Shown here: one piece after another, positions 52,409 through 62,300 of the stretch | How the letters are laid out: each line of letters begins with the position of its first letter | How positions within the stretch are numbered: position 1 is the first letter of the stretch | Translations under genes and position numbers: made by a program | Notes under the pieces: model-generated | Databases searched by the model: none | Seen by the model: the letters and a program-made list of their open reading frames with translations, nothing else | Told to the model about the DNA's origin: nothing | Origin: Neokomagataea thailandica NBRC 106555 | GTDB lineage: Bacteria; Pseudomonadota; Alphaproteobacteria; Acetobacterales; Acetobacteraceae | NCBI RefSeq assembly: GCF_001598495.1 | Contig: NZ_BCZB01000014.1 | Span: 23,201 to 87,200, forward strand | DNA length: 64,000 nucleotides | Direction: 5' to 3'

Positions 52409-54220
52409 TTACAAGCCCACAGCCTTCTGAGCTCGGTACATATCCGCCACAATATAAGGTCCAGAAGCCACGATCTGCACCTCCAAAGCCCAGATACCCT
52501 CTTGCATCGTAGCCGGCAGATCAATCCGCCCCGCACCAGACGTCCAACGCACTTCCGAGTGCTCACAAGCATGCCAGCCTAATACTTCAACATCCGTACG
52601 ATACCCCGTAAGATCTTGCTTACCATCCAAACCGTGCAGCGTAATAGCCGCAACCCCAACGCCTAAACGACGGCGGTCATCACAGAAAGGGCCAACATAA
52701 TCACACGGGCGTGACACGCGTGACAGCAATTCAACAAATGCCGTCCCCGCTGGCAGGCGGAAAAACACACTACCCTCCACACGGCGCAATACGTCCAATG
52801 TCGTGCCCGTATCTGTACGCAGCATTAAACCAGCATCATGCGTCAACGACAGCGATTCAACCGGTGCAAAACCCAGCTCATCTGCTCGTACTTCCAACAT
52901 ACGGAAGAGTGGTTCCACCCGCTCCATAGCGCACGCCAAAGGTGCCGCTGCATCATGCTCCCATGTTTTCGCTGGGCTACCACCAATACTCACCACATGG
53001 CCACATTGCTCAAAGCTATGACGATTTCCCGTGTTCAAATAGCTTTCCGTAAGAGCACCATTCGCACGGATAATCGTGTGGTTTTCCGTCTCAATATGAT
53101 AGTACTGATACGACATAATAGAGCGATCGTAGGAAATAGTGCGCCCATTGACCAACATACGCACTGGCACGAAAACGCCATCCAGCAACATGCAATGCTC
53201 AGATGTCACCAACAAATCGTCACGTGGCACACCGGGAGCAATGGCGTTCTTCGCTATACGTACAGGATAGCCTGCTTCATCATCGAATAAACCAACCTCA
53301 ACACTCGCCTGCCGCTGCCCTACCCACTGAACAGCCCGCCCTACGGCATGCCGCCCTTCAGGGTCATACGCCATCACCACATCACCAATCACAATATCTT
53401 CGACGAGCTTGAACCCACTCCCGGTCTCAATTGAAGCACCTGCGAGAAAGCATTTACGGAGATATGTATTGCCATCGTCATAAAAAATGTTGAGCGGGTT
53501 ATTTACACCGTTCAACGTATCATAGCTTCCCGACTGAAGAGAAACCCCTTTTGCTAACTGCGCCTCATAAACACCTAAAACATTATTGCCACTGTATAGC
53601 GTGACGCGAACGGTATCATGCTTAAGGTTTTTAATGCTGTAAGACGTCACTGGCTGGATTGTATTTTGTAATTCAATTGTAGAATTACCAGGATCATAAT
53701 TCAGAATAGATGTGTGACTTAAATCTATAACACTCTGCTTACTATTAATTACAAGAGTTCCACCACCTTCACCAAATCGAATACTTGATTTGCTATCAAC
53801 CGAGAATACCTCTGTATCAACCTGAAATGAGCCACCGTCACTTAAGGTAACATGTAAATGATTTCCAATATCTGCGACATCATTATATTTTACATTCCCA
53901 CCCACCACATAGATATTGGTATCCAAATCAGCCAAAATACCTAAATTAATAATTGTATTACCACCAATATAAAATGTTTCTCCACCGGACAGTAAGTTTA
54001 TAGACCCTGTCGAGTTAGGCAGACTGACATAAACTGTCCCCGGGCCACCAATATCATCTATGCTCTGATCATCGAAAACAATGCCATCTGGTACGCCGTT
54101 ATATAAAACATGACCAAAAGAATTAACGACCTGAACAGTGAAGTCATCACCAAACCAGTCATCATTTTCGATAACATTATAAGAAGATCCGGAGTTTGTA
54201 AAAAAAGATCCAGAATACAT
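52409..54220 (-). CDS. Hint-domain surface protein
   Basis: A 603-residue protein of the Hint-domain family frequent in Acetobacteraceae. The N-terminal 250 residues are Gly/Asn/Ser/Thr-rich repeated beta strands, as in passenger domains. The Hint domain begins at a Cys (CFLAGASIETGSG, near 256) and contains the TSEHCML block with the Thr-x-x-His of autoprocessing domains, ending near 400. The C-terminal 200 residues are conserved-looking but unknown. There is no visible signal peptide. Its DNA, especially the N-terminal part and the region upstream, is more AT-rich than the surroundings, hinting at acquisition or rapid evolution. Confidence 0.8.
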   Translation of the reverse strand: MYSGSFFTNSGSSYNVIENDDWFGDDFTVQVVNSFGHVLYNGVPDGIVFDDQSIDDIGGPGTVYVSLPNSTGSINLLSGGETFYIGGNTIINLGILADLDTNIYVVGGNVKYNDVADIGNHLHVTLSDGGSFQVDTEVFSVDSKSSIRFGEGGGTLVINSKQSVIDLSHTSILNYDPGNSTIELQNTIQPVTSYSIKNLKHDTVRVTLYSGNNVLGVYEAQLAKGVSLQSGSYDTLNGVNNPLNIFYDDGNTYLRKCFLAGASIETGSGFKLVEDIVIGDVVMAYDPEGRHAVGRAVQWVGQRQASVEVGLFDDEAGYPVRIAKNAIAPGVPRDDLLVTSEHCMLLDGVFVPVRMLVNGRTISYDRSIMSYQYYHIETENHTIIRANGALTESYLNTGNRHSFEQCGHVVSIGGSPAKTWEHDAAAPLACAMERVEPLFRMLEVRADELGFAPVESLSLTHDAGLMLRTDTGTTLDVLRRVEGSVFFRLPAGTAFVELLSRVSRPCDYVGPFCDDRRRLGVGVAAITLHGLDGKQDLTGYRTDVEVLGWHACEHSEVRWTSGAGRIDLPATMQEGIWALEVQIVASGPYIVADMYRAQKAVGL

Positions 54221-54457
54221 ATTTAAATCCTATATAAATAGCGTGTATTAATTATATAAAAAATAAAATAATAACCAACCACACAACCAATACACAGCAA
54301 CAATCCATCAACATATTACAAACACAACACATTTAAATACGTGTCAAATTTTTTATAAAAATAACGAAATAGTTAATGGAAATTTTTAATAAACAGTTTC
54401 CATGGTTATATGATTAATTTAAAAATAACGGGCAGTAAGTTTATTTTGACACTTCGA
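54221..54457. other. AT-rich stretch upstream of Hint gene
   Basis: About 240 bases, markedly AT-rich, without genes. Presumably holds the Hint gene promoter and the end of hrpB transcription. No specific site recognised. Confidence 0.5.
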
Positions 54458-56926
54458 TCATTTTAACGACACATGCGCTGGATTCGCTGGCCATTCATGC
54501 TTAGGGTACCGACCACGCATATCCCGACGCATATCCGCCCAAGCCCCTGCCCAGAAACCCGACAAATCACTCGTAATGGCCTGTGGCCGCCCTGCTGGCG
54601 ACAACAAGGCGCACTGCAACTTCACACGCCCGTCCATTAATAACGGCAGCGCATTGGTTCCGTAAAAAGCTTGGGCACGTGCAGACACCGTTGGAACAGG
54701 CGCTGTGTAATCAATCTCATGCGTCGTTTTCTTTAACGCCAACCGTGCGGGCAAAACACGATCCAACCACTGCATAACATCATAGGGAAGCAACGCACGC
54801 ACAACAGACAAAATATCAATTTCTTTTACCTGCGTCAGCCGATCCATTCCCGCCAAATAAGGCTCCAACCACCCCAAATCCGCGCATAAAGCCGCATCAG
54901 ACACGTCCTGCACATGCTCAGCTCCATGCGCACGCGCCCAAGAAACACGCGCCTGAAATTGCCGTACAGCATCATTCCACTGTAGACACCGCATCGGATC
55001 AGCCGCCACCTGTTGCAAAAGCATAGCCTGCGCTTCATCCGGCGTAATCTCTGTATTACGGTCACGCAAAACGAGCGCACCAAGACGCAAACGCCGCCGT
55101 GCAATAATCCGACCAGACGCTCCATCAACGCTCGTCTCAACCTGCTCCACAGCACGGTCTAACAAAGATTTTGGCAAATCCTGTCCATTCAATGGAGCCG
55201 CCAAAGTAATTTCTGTGGCCGTGCGTGTATGAAAAGAGGCCGCAGCCAACAATTTTTCACGCGCCAAGTCATCTGACACGGACAAACGGGCGCTACCACC
55301 ACCCGCCAAACGAAAACGCCCTAAGGCTCCAGCCGCCTGCGCCACACGATCCGGAAAGCCCGCAGCAATCAAGGCCCCTGCACAAGCGCCATCAGGCGAT
55401 AAACGTTCATCCCGCTCCCCCATACGGCGCAGAAAACGTCGCGCGGACAGCCTAATCATACGTACACCAAAACCGCCCGCCTTCTCGCCCATAGCTGGGT
55501 CTAAAAGCGCCAAGCGTGCCCGAATATCCACACCCACATGCCGCTCTCCCGGCGCTGGCGTGGCATTTGGCCGGGCCCGTAACGGGTCACGCTCCTCAAG
55601 CAGCGCCGCCAAATATGCCGCCGTCACACGTTCCGTACGTGTTCGCGCTGCACACAACATCGCGGCCAAACGCGGATGCGTCCCCAAAGACACCATACGC
55701 TGCCCCAAAGCCGTGATCTTTCCGGCATCATCCACAGCTCCAAGATCACACAATAACGCTCCGCCTGCGGCGAACACGCCCGCAGGCGGAGCATCCAGCA
55801 AAGGCAAAGCCTCAACGGGCGTGCCCATCGCCTCACGCCACGCCGCCGCGACCAAGGCAAAATCCGTCAAATCTGCCACCAGAATCTCGGGCATATCTTG
55901 CGGCCGTAAACCACGCTGCGTCGCTTCAGACCATAACCGCACTGCCACACCCGGCGCTTGCCTTCCCGCACGCCCTGCACGTTGCGTCGCCGTAGCGCGT
56001 GAAATCCGCAGCGTCTCCAAACGAGACAGGCCCGTATTTGGATCTAATCGTGGCGCACGCCGCACCCCACCATCAATAACAATCCGTACGCCCGCAACCG
56101 TTACCGACGTTTCCGCAATCGAGGTCGCCAACACAACACGCCGCATCTCCGACGGAGCCAAAGCCAAATCCTGCTCAGCCGTGTCCTGTTCTCCATGCAA
56201 TGGGAAAACCGGAAGCCCCTCTAAAAGCCCCTGCGTCCGACGGATCTCTCCCACACCCGGCAGGAAGACCAAAATATCTCCCTCCTCTTCTACCCAAACC
56301 TGCCGGACAGCCTGCGCACACGCCGCAGGCAAATCACGCGGATGCAGCACATCGCGCGTATAGCGCACATCAATCGGATAATGCCGCCCTTCACTCTCAA
56401 TCAACTCGGCCTGCAACAAATCCGTAAATGCACGCCCATCCGGCGTGGCGGACATCGCCACCAGCCGTAATTCCGGCCGTAAAGTTCTTTGTATATCCAA
56501 ACAACAAGCAAGAGCCGCATCCAAGTCCAAAGACCGCTCATGCACTTCGTCAAAAAGAACAGCGCCAACCCCTTCCAATAAAGGGTCAGCCAATAAACGA
56601 CGAAGTAAAAGCCCTTCCGTCACCACCTCAATGCGTGTCACTGCTGAAATGGCTGAATCCGTCCGCGTCCGAAAACCAACCGTCTCTCCGGCCTTTTCTC
56701 CTAGGGAAGACGCCATACGATAGGCCGCGTTACGCACGGCCACACGTCGCGGCTCAACCAGCAGGATCTTCTGTTCCCCCAACCAATCAGCATCACGCAA
56801 GGCCAAAGGCGCTACTGTCGTTTTACCAGCACCGGGCGGCGCGACCAAAACAACATTCTGCCCCCGTGCCAAAACAGCCTTAAACGGAGAGAGAACGTCA
56901 ACAATAGGAAGATCGGGGAATACCAA
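54458..56926 (-). CDS. hrpB: ATP-dependent helicase HrpB
   Basis: A DEAH-box RNA/DNA helicase of 822 residues, the usual HrpB size. Walker A is PPGAGKTTV (near 30-38), motif II is DEVHERSLD (near 124), motif III SAT (VAMSATPD) and motif VI QRAGRAGRQAPG. The C-terminal HrpB-specific region with LPYDVMQWLDRVLPARLAL and the KHEWPANPAH end is present. Cellular role in bacteria is poorly known. It is monocistronic. Confidence 0.93.
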   Translation of the reverse strand: MVFPDLPIVDVLSPFKAVLARGQNVVLVAPPGAGKTTVAPLALRDADWLGEQKILLVEPRRVAVRNAAYRMASSLGEKAGETVGFRTRTDSAISAVTRIEVVTEGLLLRRLLADPLLEGVGAVLFDEVHERSLDLDAALACCLDIQRTLRPELRLVAMSATPDGRAFTDLLQAELIESEGRHYPIDVRYTRDVLHPRDLPAACAQAVRQVWVEEEGDILVFLPGVGEIRRTQGLLEGLPVFPLHGEQDTAEQDLALAPSEMRRVVLATSIAETSVTVAGVRIVIDGGVRRAPRLDPNTGLSRLETLRISRATATQRAGRAGRQAPGVAVRLWSEATQRGLRPQDMPEILVADLTDFALVAAAWREAMGTPVEALPLLDAPPAGVFAAGGALLCDLGAVDDAGKITALGQRMVSLGTHPRLAAMLCAARTRTERVTAAYLAALLEERDPLRARPNATPAPGERHVGVDIRARLALLDPAMGEKAGGFGVRMIRLSARRFLRRMGERDERLSPDGACAGALIAAGFPDRVAQAAGALGRFRLAGGGSARLSVSDDLAREKLLAAASFHTRTATEITLAAPLNGQDLPKSLLDRAVEQVETSVDGASGRIIARRRLRLGALVLRDRNTEITPDEAQAMLLQQVAADPMRCLQWNDAVRQFQARVSWARAHGAEHVQDVSDAALCADLGWLEPYLAGMDRLTQVKEIDILSVVRALLPYDVMQWLDRVLPARLALKKTTHEIDYTAPVPTVSARAQAFYGTNALPLLMDGRVKLQCALLSPAGRPQAITSDLSGFWAGAWADMRRDMRGRYPKHEWPANPAHVSLK

Positions 56927-57056
56927 CGCCTATGACCCAATACTGCACAGAATAAATAATTTTCGCAGAAACATAAAAAGCCCATGCATTAAGCGCAAAC
57001 GTAAAGCGCTACATACACAGGCTCACATAGCCCACCATCACTATGCCGGTGCCGCT

Positions 57057-57860
57057 TTATTTCAAAGGAAAACCCAAACGATTCAACACAGAGCGAATCA
57101 CATGACGCCCACCCAAACCGCGTAACGTCTCCATACGCTCAGAAACCGTGACGGACCAACGCCGGGACGATAAACCTTGCTCTTGTTGATACGCATCTGC
57201 GCGCTCATCGTAGCCAGTAACCGCGCCTAGATCTTCCGCATTATAACGCTCACGATGCACCACCGCATCCTGCCCCAAACGGGGTTTAAAACCGTTCTGA
57301 TGCGCCTGATCAGGCTGCCCCACACAGAGCCCAACCACAGCCACACAGCGCGGCGGCAAGCCTAATAACGCAGCCACCTCTTCAGGATGGTTCCGAAGAC
57401 CGCCAATATACACCGTCCCCAAGCCCATGGACTCAAACGCAACCACCGCATTTTGCGCGGCAATGCCCGTGTCCAACGTTGCCATCAAGAAGGTTTCTTC
57501 AAAATCCAACGCTTCAGCCGAAAGGCCACGGCGCTGCGCAATCCGCTCCAAACGCGATAAATCGACCACCCACGCCAGAAAAACGGGCGCTACCGCAATA
57601 TGCTTCTGCCCGCCCGATAACTCAGCCAAACATGCGCGTGTCTGCGCATCTTCCACCACAACCACAGACCATGTCTGTAAATTGCTTGATGTCGCGGCAG
57701 ACGATGCTGCCGCAATACCCACTTCCAACGCCCCTTCAGGCAAAGGCGTCGGCAGATAATTCCGCACCGAATGATGCGCCATCAACGTGCGTAGAACTGG
57801 ATTATCCGGCAAGGTCACCACAGGTTCTTGCCGATAGCGTGTCTGCCAAAGTGTTTTCAT
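57057..57860 (-). CDS. Nitroreductase family oxidoreductase (NfsA-like)
   Basis: An FMN-dependent NADPH oxidoreductase of 267 residues. The FMN-binding start is HHSVRNYLPTPLPEG, followed by AASSAATSSNLQTWSVVVV, and the glycine loop MGLGTVYIGGLRNHPEEVAALLGLP (in part). Length and the long C-terminal extension (after residue 200) match NfsA/FrxA-type enzymes. ATG 57860 has GGTGG six bases upstream; the open frame begins at 57881. It may reduce quinones, nitroaromatics or flavins. apt lies 38 bases upstream in the same direction. Confidence 0.87.
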   Translation of the reverse strand: MKTLWQTRYRQEPVVTLPDNPVLRTLMAHHSVRNYLPTPLPEGALEVGIAAASSAATSSNLQTWSVVVVEDAQTRACLAELSGGQKHIAVAPVFLAWVVDLSRLERIAQRRGLSAEALDFEETFLMATLDTGIAAQNAVVAFESMGLGTVYIGGLRNHPEEVAALLGLPPRCVAVVGLCVGQPDQAHQNGFKPRLGQDAVVHRERYNAEDLGAVTGYDERADAYQQEQGLSSRRWSVTVSERMETLRGLGGRHVIRSVLNRLGFPLK

Positions 57861-57898
57861 GTCAGCCACCATCCTACGCACTCCAGAGTATTACTGTA

Positions 57899-58438
57899 TC
57901 AATCGTCGTAAGAAATGAGCGAATTTACCGGCACATCCAGCTTATCACGGCCTTTCAGCGCGGTCAGTTCAATCATCACACTCGCACCAACAACTTCAGC
58001 GCCCGCTTTGCGCAGCAATTCAACAGATGCCGCCAGCGTACCACCCGTTGCCAACAAATCATCGAGCACAACAACGCGTTGACCCGGTACAATCGCGTCC
58101 TTCTGAATATGGAGTTCGTCCTCACCATATTCGAGACCATATTTCAAAGAAATCGTCTCACCCGGCAGCTTGCCCGGCTTACGCAGCATGGTGAAACCCG
58201 TACCCAAACGCTGTGCAATGGGTGCTGCTGTCAAGAAACCACGGCTTTCAATACCTGCCAGCAAATCCGGCTTCCACGTCCCGATCAGACGCGCCAAACG
58301 GCCGGTTGCCACTTGCCACGCTTCTGCCGAGCGGATCAGCGTTGAGATGTCATAAAACAGGATACCCGGCTTCGGGAAATCAGGGATTTCACGGATATAT
58401 TTCTTGAGATCAAGCGGCGCAGGCTCTTGGAATGACAT
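57899..58438 (-). CDS. apt: Adenine phosphoribosyltransferase
   Basis: A 179-residue purine-salvage enzyme that makes AMP from adenine and PRPP. Features: the N-terminal [18 protein letters not shown] block, the GIESRGF loop (residues 62-68) and the PRPP-binding [12 protein letters not shown] (123-134). Exact family length. It is followed by the nitroreductase gene and preceded by a 147-base region with no clear feature. Confidence 0.96.
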   Translation of the reverse strand: MSFQEPAPLDLKKYIREIPDFPKPGILFYDISTLIRSAEAWQVATGRLARLIGTWKPDLLAGIESRGFLTAAPIAQRLGTGFTMLRKPGKLPGETISLKYGLEYGEDELHIQKDAIVPGQRVVVLDDLLATGGTLAASVELLRKAGAEVVGASVMIELTALKGRDKLDVPVNSLISYDD

Positions 58439-58585
58439 GGACGGACCTTTCTATCATCGGCCGCAGACCACCCAGACACCGCCAGAGCGATACCTTAAGC
58501 GACCGCCCACGGGCCTCGTTTTGGAAAATCGGCTTACTGCTCTAGGGGACCCGCCTGCTTAACTCAAGTAAGAACTCACATTCCC

Positions 58586-58966
58586 TTATGAAATCGCTGC
58601 CCGTGCAGATGCAATAGCCTCTAAAAGTGCCACCTTCCGAAAGGGCTTCGGCAATTGCACAATGCCATCCTCCAGCACTGCCGCCACATCATAATCACCC
58701 GAAATCACAACAACCGCGAGGGCCGAATGCTCATCACGCAACGCACGCGCAAGGTCTTCCCCCGTCTCTCCACCATCCAGATTACGGTCCGTAATCATCA
58801 CGAGCACCACCTCACCAGCCGCCGCACGCGCCGCAAAACCAGCCCGCGCCTCCTCAGCAGAAGAAACCTGCCACACCACCCAGCCTTCACGCTTCAGGAC
58901 TGTCGTGACCACCAATGCAATGGACGAATCATCCTCGACCAAACAAACAGACAGCGCCTCACTCAT
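58586..58966 (-). CDS. Single-domain response regulator receiver
   Basis: A stand-alone CheY-like receiver of 126 residues with no output domain. Acidic pocket Glu11/Asp12/Asp13, phospho-acceptor Asp60 (MITDRNLDGG), Ser/Thr switch in VVISGDYD, and Lys in LPKPF. No kinase is near. Its ATG overlaps the stop of the upstream Bcr/CflA exporter gene (ATGA), so it is made from the exporter transcript, an uncommon pairing. Confidence 0.88.
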   Translation of the reverse strand: MSEALSVCLVEDDSSIALVVTTVLKREGWVVWQVSSAEEARAGFAARAAAGEVVLVMITDRNLDGGETGEDLARALRDEHSALAVVVISGDYDVAAVLEDGIVQLPKPFRKVALLEAIASARAAIS

Positions 58967-60216
58967 CGCATGTTATCCTTCTGACCCTTGTAACCCCACA
59001 CCGCCAACCCAGCCGCCACAACATACGCCCCTAACAAAACAAGCGCGAGAGAGACACCAACGTTGTGTGCGAACAAACCAAACAGCGCAGAGGCAGAAGC
59101 ACCACACACATATTGTGTCGTACCCACCAAAGCCGCAGCAGACCCCGCCTGCCCTTCCTGCGCCGAAAGTGCTGTCGCCATCGCGTTTGGCGCCACAATT
59201 CCCCCCGGAGCCAAACAGAAAAACAACGCCACAATCATCGGCGCCAGCCACATAGCAGGATAAGCCCCCGCCACAGCCCCATGTGTTGCCGCAAGGCTAA
59301 TCACTAGGGCCGCACTGGCCCCCACTAAAGCACAGATCACCGCACCTATCATCAAACGCGCACCACGCACGCGCCCAACCAACGCACCATTCACAGCAGA
59401 AGCCCCAATAGCCCCCACTGCAAAGACCCCAAACAACATGCCATAATGCGCAGGGTTCATTCCAAAGCGCCCTTCAAATAATTCCGGCGCAGCGCTCAAA
59501 TAGGTGAATGTCACAACACCCAAACAGCCCCAAATCAACGTATGGCTGGTAAAACTCGGGGAACGAAAAATCGCCCTGTACCGGCGGAGCAACACCGTGG
59601 GACGCAAATCACCCCGTAATGACGGAGACAATGTTTCGGGAAAAAATACTGCCACCAACACTGTGCACAAAGCACCAAAAACAACCGTTGCCCAGAAGAT
59701 CATGCGCCAATCCACATAATGCAGCGCAAGACCACCCAGCATTGGCGCAAGAATAGGCACCGCCCCCTGAATCACCGTCAAGCGGGACATCAACCGAGAG
59801 GAAGCATCCCCAACGGTTAAATCACGAATACACGCATTCGGCACAACCAGCCCAGCCGAAGCCATGATCGCAGCAAATACACGCCACACGCACATCACCG
59901 TCATGTCGGAAGAAAGCGCGCAACCAATCTCACCAATCGTGTAGCCCGCCATTCCCACCAATACCGGCAGCTTACGCCCGAACCGATCCGATAACGGCCC
60001 CATACTGATCTGACCGATAGCCAGCCCCAACACCCACGCGGCCATCGTTAAGCTACCCGCCCCCGGCGCACCGTGAAGTTCCTGCTCCATCTGGGGCATA
60101 GCAGGCAAATATACATCTGTAGAAACTGGGCCAACCGCCGTCAAAGCGCCCAATAATAACGGAAGCCAAGCCGGAATAGCATCGCCTCGTTCAAGCGTTT
60201 TGACACGGCCAGCCAT
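58963..60216 (-). CDS. Bcr/CflA family multidrug efflux MFS transporter
   Basis: A 417-residue, 12-helix drug exporter. The family start GALTAVGPVSTDVYLPAMPQM is clear, followed by MGPLSDRFGRKLPVLVG (loop 2-3 motif) and the antiporter motif region. Bcr/CflA members export chloramphenicol, bicyclomycin or sulfonamides; the substrate here is not known. It is followed by a receiver-only response regulator through an ATGA overlap. Confidence 0.93.
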   Translation of the reverse strand: MAGRVKTLERGDAIPAWLPLLLGALTAVGPVSTDVYLPAMPQMEQELHGAPGAGSLTMAAWVLGLAIGQISMGPLSDRFGRKLPVLVGMAGYTIGEIGCALSSDMTVMCVWRVFAAIMASAGLVVPNACIRDLTVGDASSRLMSRLTVIQGAVPILAPMLGGLALHYVDWRMIFWATVVFGALCTVLVAVFFPETLSPSLRGDLRPTVLLRRYRAIFRSPSFTSHTLIWGCLGVVTFTYLSAAPELFEGRFGMNPAHYGMLFGVFAVGAIGASAVNGALVGRVRGARLMIGAVICALVGASAALVISLAATHGAVAGAYPAMWLAPMIVALFFCLAPGGIVAPNAMATALSAQEGQAGSAAALVGTTQYVCGASASALFGLFAHNVGVSLALVLLGAYVVAAGLAVWGYKGQKDNMR

Positions 60217-60254
60217 AGCACTCTCCTATACAACCCAAATATATAAAATCGACC

Positions 60255-60989
60255 TCAGAGCACATCATTGTCCCGGGCACCATAACGCAACAAAATGACG
60301 CCCAAGACCCCAGACAACACAAATAACGCACCCGCCAAGAATAATTGCACCCAGTGCCCGAACTGTGTCCCACTACCAATTAAAGCGAATACAACCGTCT
60401 GCGGCAGGCCGCCCAACCCCGTCGCCACTGCAAACGGCAGCGCTGGCACTTCAAATAAGCCAGACGCCAAAGAAACCAATACAGCAGACCCTACTGGCAT
60501 CAAACGCAACATCAACACCGCACCAAAAGGCTGACGGTGCAAAACACGCACCACCGTCTTATAACGATGATCCAAGCGCGCCCGCAGACCATGACGCGCC
60601 TTCACTGGCGCCAAGAAACGTGCCCACCCATACGCCAGAAGCGCCCCACATACATACGCTATGGATGAAAGGCCAACACCAGACCACACACCAAAAGCCA
60701 ACCCAGACGCCGCACATAACGCCTGCCGCGGCAAGCCCAACGCGCTATAAGGCACAGCCAGCACTAAAAACCACACAACCGCATAAGGCGTCTCCCGCCA
60801 ATGCGGCGCACTCACCAATAAACGATGTACAAACGGCAGCTTTTGCAGCAACGCTACAAACACCAAAACAGCCGCAATACTCAACACCAAACGCAGCACA
60901 AACTGCCACGACAATGCCCTATTGGCGGACATTGTATCAGATGGCGGTGACACTGGCGTCTCAGGAGAGTGAGGTAAAACAGTCATCAT
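60255..60989 (-). CDS. TVP38/TMEM64 (VTT) family membrane protein
   Basis: A 244-residue membrane protein with an N-terminal Pro/Ser-rich tail (1-25) and five to six helices. VTT-type motifs are LGLPRQALCAASGLAFGVWSG (F/G-rich re-entrant loop) and the later helix MLRLMPVGSAVLVSLASGLFEVPALPF (in part) with GTGLGGLPQT-like glycine turn. Bacterial DedA/VTT proteins are thought to move lipids or ions; specific role unknown. It lies 38 bases upstream of the exporter gene in the same direction, perhaps the first gene of that operon. Confidence 0.82.
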   Translation of the reverse strand: MMTVLPHSPETPVSPPSDTMSANRALSWQFVLRLVLSIAAVLVFVALLQKLPFVHRLLVSAPHWRETPYAVVWFLVLAVPYSALGLPRQALCAASGLAFGVWSGVGLSSIAYVCGALLAYGWARFLAPVKARHGLRARLDHRYKTVVRVLHRQPFGAVLMLRLMPVGSAVLVSLASGLFEVPALPFAVATGLGGLPQTVVFALIGSGTQFGHWVQLFLAGALFVLSGVLGVILLRYGARDNDVL

Positions 60990-61140
60990 TGCCCCATACC
61001 AGCCACCCGAAAGATGACCAACCCTTTACCCGGCCTCAACACGCCCATCACGTCATTGCGACCACATCTTGAAAGCACTTGATCTCTACAAACATTCAGC
61101 GCTGTAAAAACACGAGAACATGACCCGAAAGGTTTCCCTC

Positions 61141-61434
61141 ATGACCAAATCACTCTACGCCACCATGACCGCACGCCCCGGACAGAAAGACACATTACAG
61201 GGCCTGCTCACGGACCTCGCCACACATGTCCGTGGGGAACCCGGCTGTGAACGCTTTGTTGTCTATACACTGGCCGAAAACCCAGATCTCTTCCATGTCG
61301 AAGAAACATATAAAGATGATGCAGCCTTCGCCGCGCACATGGCGACAGAACACGGCAAGACATTCAACAAAGCCATTGAAAACCTTGTCGAAGGGGGTGG
61401 ATCAACGGTCGTCTTTCTTAATCACATCGCTTAA
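61141..61434 (+). CDS. Antibiotic biosynthesis monooxygenase (ABM) family protein
   Basis: A 97-residue ferredoxin-like dimeric protein of the ABM/quinol monooxygenase family (YgiN-like). Motifs: LYATMTARPGQKDTLQGLL, EPGCERFVVY, DLFHVEETYKDDAAFAAHMATEH (in part). The start is ATG 61141 with AAAGG eight bases upstream; the open frame begins at 61120. YgiN-type members oxidise quinols; substrate not known. Monocistronic, convergent with the NUDIX gene. Confidence 0.87.
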   Translation: MTKSLYATMTARPGQKDTLQGLLTDLATHVRGEPGCERFVVYTLAENPDLFHVEETYKDDAAFAAHMATEHGKTFNKAIENLVEGGGSTVVFLNHIA

Positions 61435-61447
61435 CCTGCCCCAACAC

Positions 61448-61478
61448 AAGCACGCGGCTTATAATAAACCGCGTGCTT
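61448..61478. terminator. Bidirectional terminator overlapping NUDIX gene end
   Basis: Perfect ten-base stem AAGCACGCGG (61448-61457)/CCGCGTGCTT (61469-61478). The right arm encodes the last residues of the NUDIX protein. It serves both convergent genes. Confidence 0.75.
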
Positions 61479-62037
61479 TAATCATGGCATAAGCAGCAAC
61501 ACTTACCATGCACTTGATATCGCCCCGTGCAATCATGGCTTCGAACTCCGCCAGGGGCATATCATGCGTCGTAATATCTTGTTCCGTCTCTTCCAAATCC
61601 GTGGCCCCACGTGTCAAATTCCGTGCGAGATAGACTTGTCCCTTCTGATTCGAATAGCCGGCCCCCTGATACATCGTACCAGCATGTATCATCTCCCCTG
61701 CGCGCAAGCCGGTTTCTTCACGCAGCTCTCCAAGCGCTAATTCACCGGGATCAACATTGTCTTTCGTTTCCCAGCACCCCATAGGGAGCTCCCACATCCG
61801 CTCACCCACCGGATAACGGAATTGCTGAATTAGCGTTACGCTCCCATCCGTATGTAGAGGCAAAATCACTACAAATTCTGAACGATCCACCACTCCATAT
61901 AAGCCCTGCTTACCATTCGGATGGATAATCACGTCCTCCCGCACTGCCGTCCACGGGTTGCTATAGGCAACACGGCTCGACACCGTTTGAAAACCCGCTA
62001 AACGCCGTCCCTCTTCAATCATTTTATCAACGGCCAT
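61459..62037 (-). CDS. NUDIX hydrolase, ADP-ribose pyrophosphatase type
   Basis: A 192-residue NUDIX enzyme, probably hydrolysing ADP-ribose or another nucleoside diphosphate sugar. The Nudix box is about 87-111; the metal-binding glutamates remain (GELREETGL) but the box Arg before Glu-Leu is Gly103. A QQFRYPVGERMWELPMG strand precedes it, as in NudF. ATG 62037 has AAGGA upstream; the open frame to 62091 adds a Tyr/Phe-rich stretch from AT-rich DNA and is rejected. Confidence 0.87.
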   Translation of the reverse strand: MAVDKMIEEGRRLAGFQTVSSRVAYSNPWTAVREDVIIHPNGKQGLYGVVDRSEFVVILPLHTDGSVTLIQQFRYPVGERMWELPMGCWETKDNVDPGELALGELREETGLRAGEMIHAGTMYQGAGYSNQKGQVYLARNLTRGATDLEETEQDITTHDMPLAEFEAMIARGDIKCMVSVAAYAMIKARGLL

Positions 62038-62300
62038 AACACCATTATCCTTAAAAAAATTATATCCATAATAGATGGGATAATACATCATTTTTTTATT
62101 TTATATAAAAAAATACAAATAATTAAATTTATAAAAATACTTCATATATAAAATACTAGCATTGATGTTCACAAAATATTTTCAATAATTTAGTGAAACA
62201 ATATCGGTTAACTCAATAATTATCTATCTGTATTTTTATAAAAATGCATGAATCGTATACGCTATACGGCGCAGGCGCCAAACGCCTGCGCCGCACAATA
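62038..62300. other. AT-rich gene-free stretch with a strong hairpin
   Basis: Very AT-rich from 62092 to 62260, presumably promoter DNA of the NUDIX gene. At its right end a perfect 11-base stem CGGCGCAGGCG (62267-62277)/CGCCTGCGCCG (62283-62293) lies just past the stop of the nucleotidyltransferase gene and is its likely terminator, though the T-run is weak. Confidence 0.6.

Noticed and set aside
55560..56363. 267-residue plus-strand open frame inside hrpB
   Set aside because: Fully antisense to the well-supported HrpB helicase; Arg/Ser/Ala-rich without motifs; an outcome of skewed composition.
57479..58345. 288-residue plus-strand open frame across nitroreductase and apt
   Set aside because: Antisense to two clear genes, Gln/Thr/Arg-rich, no motif and no ribosome site.
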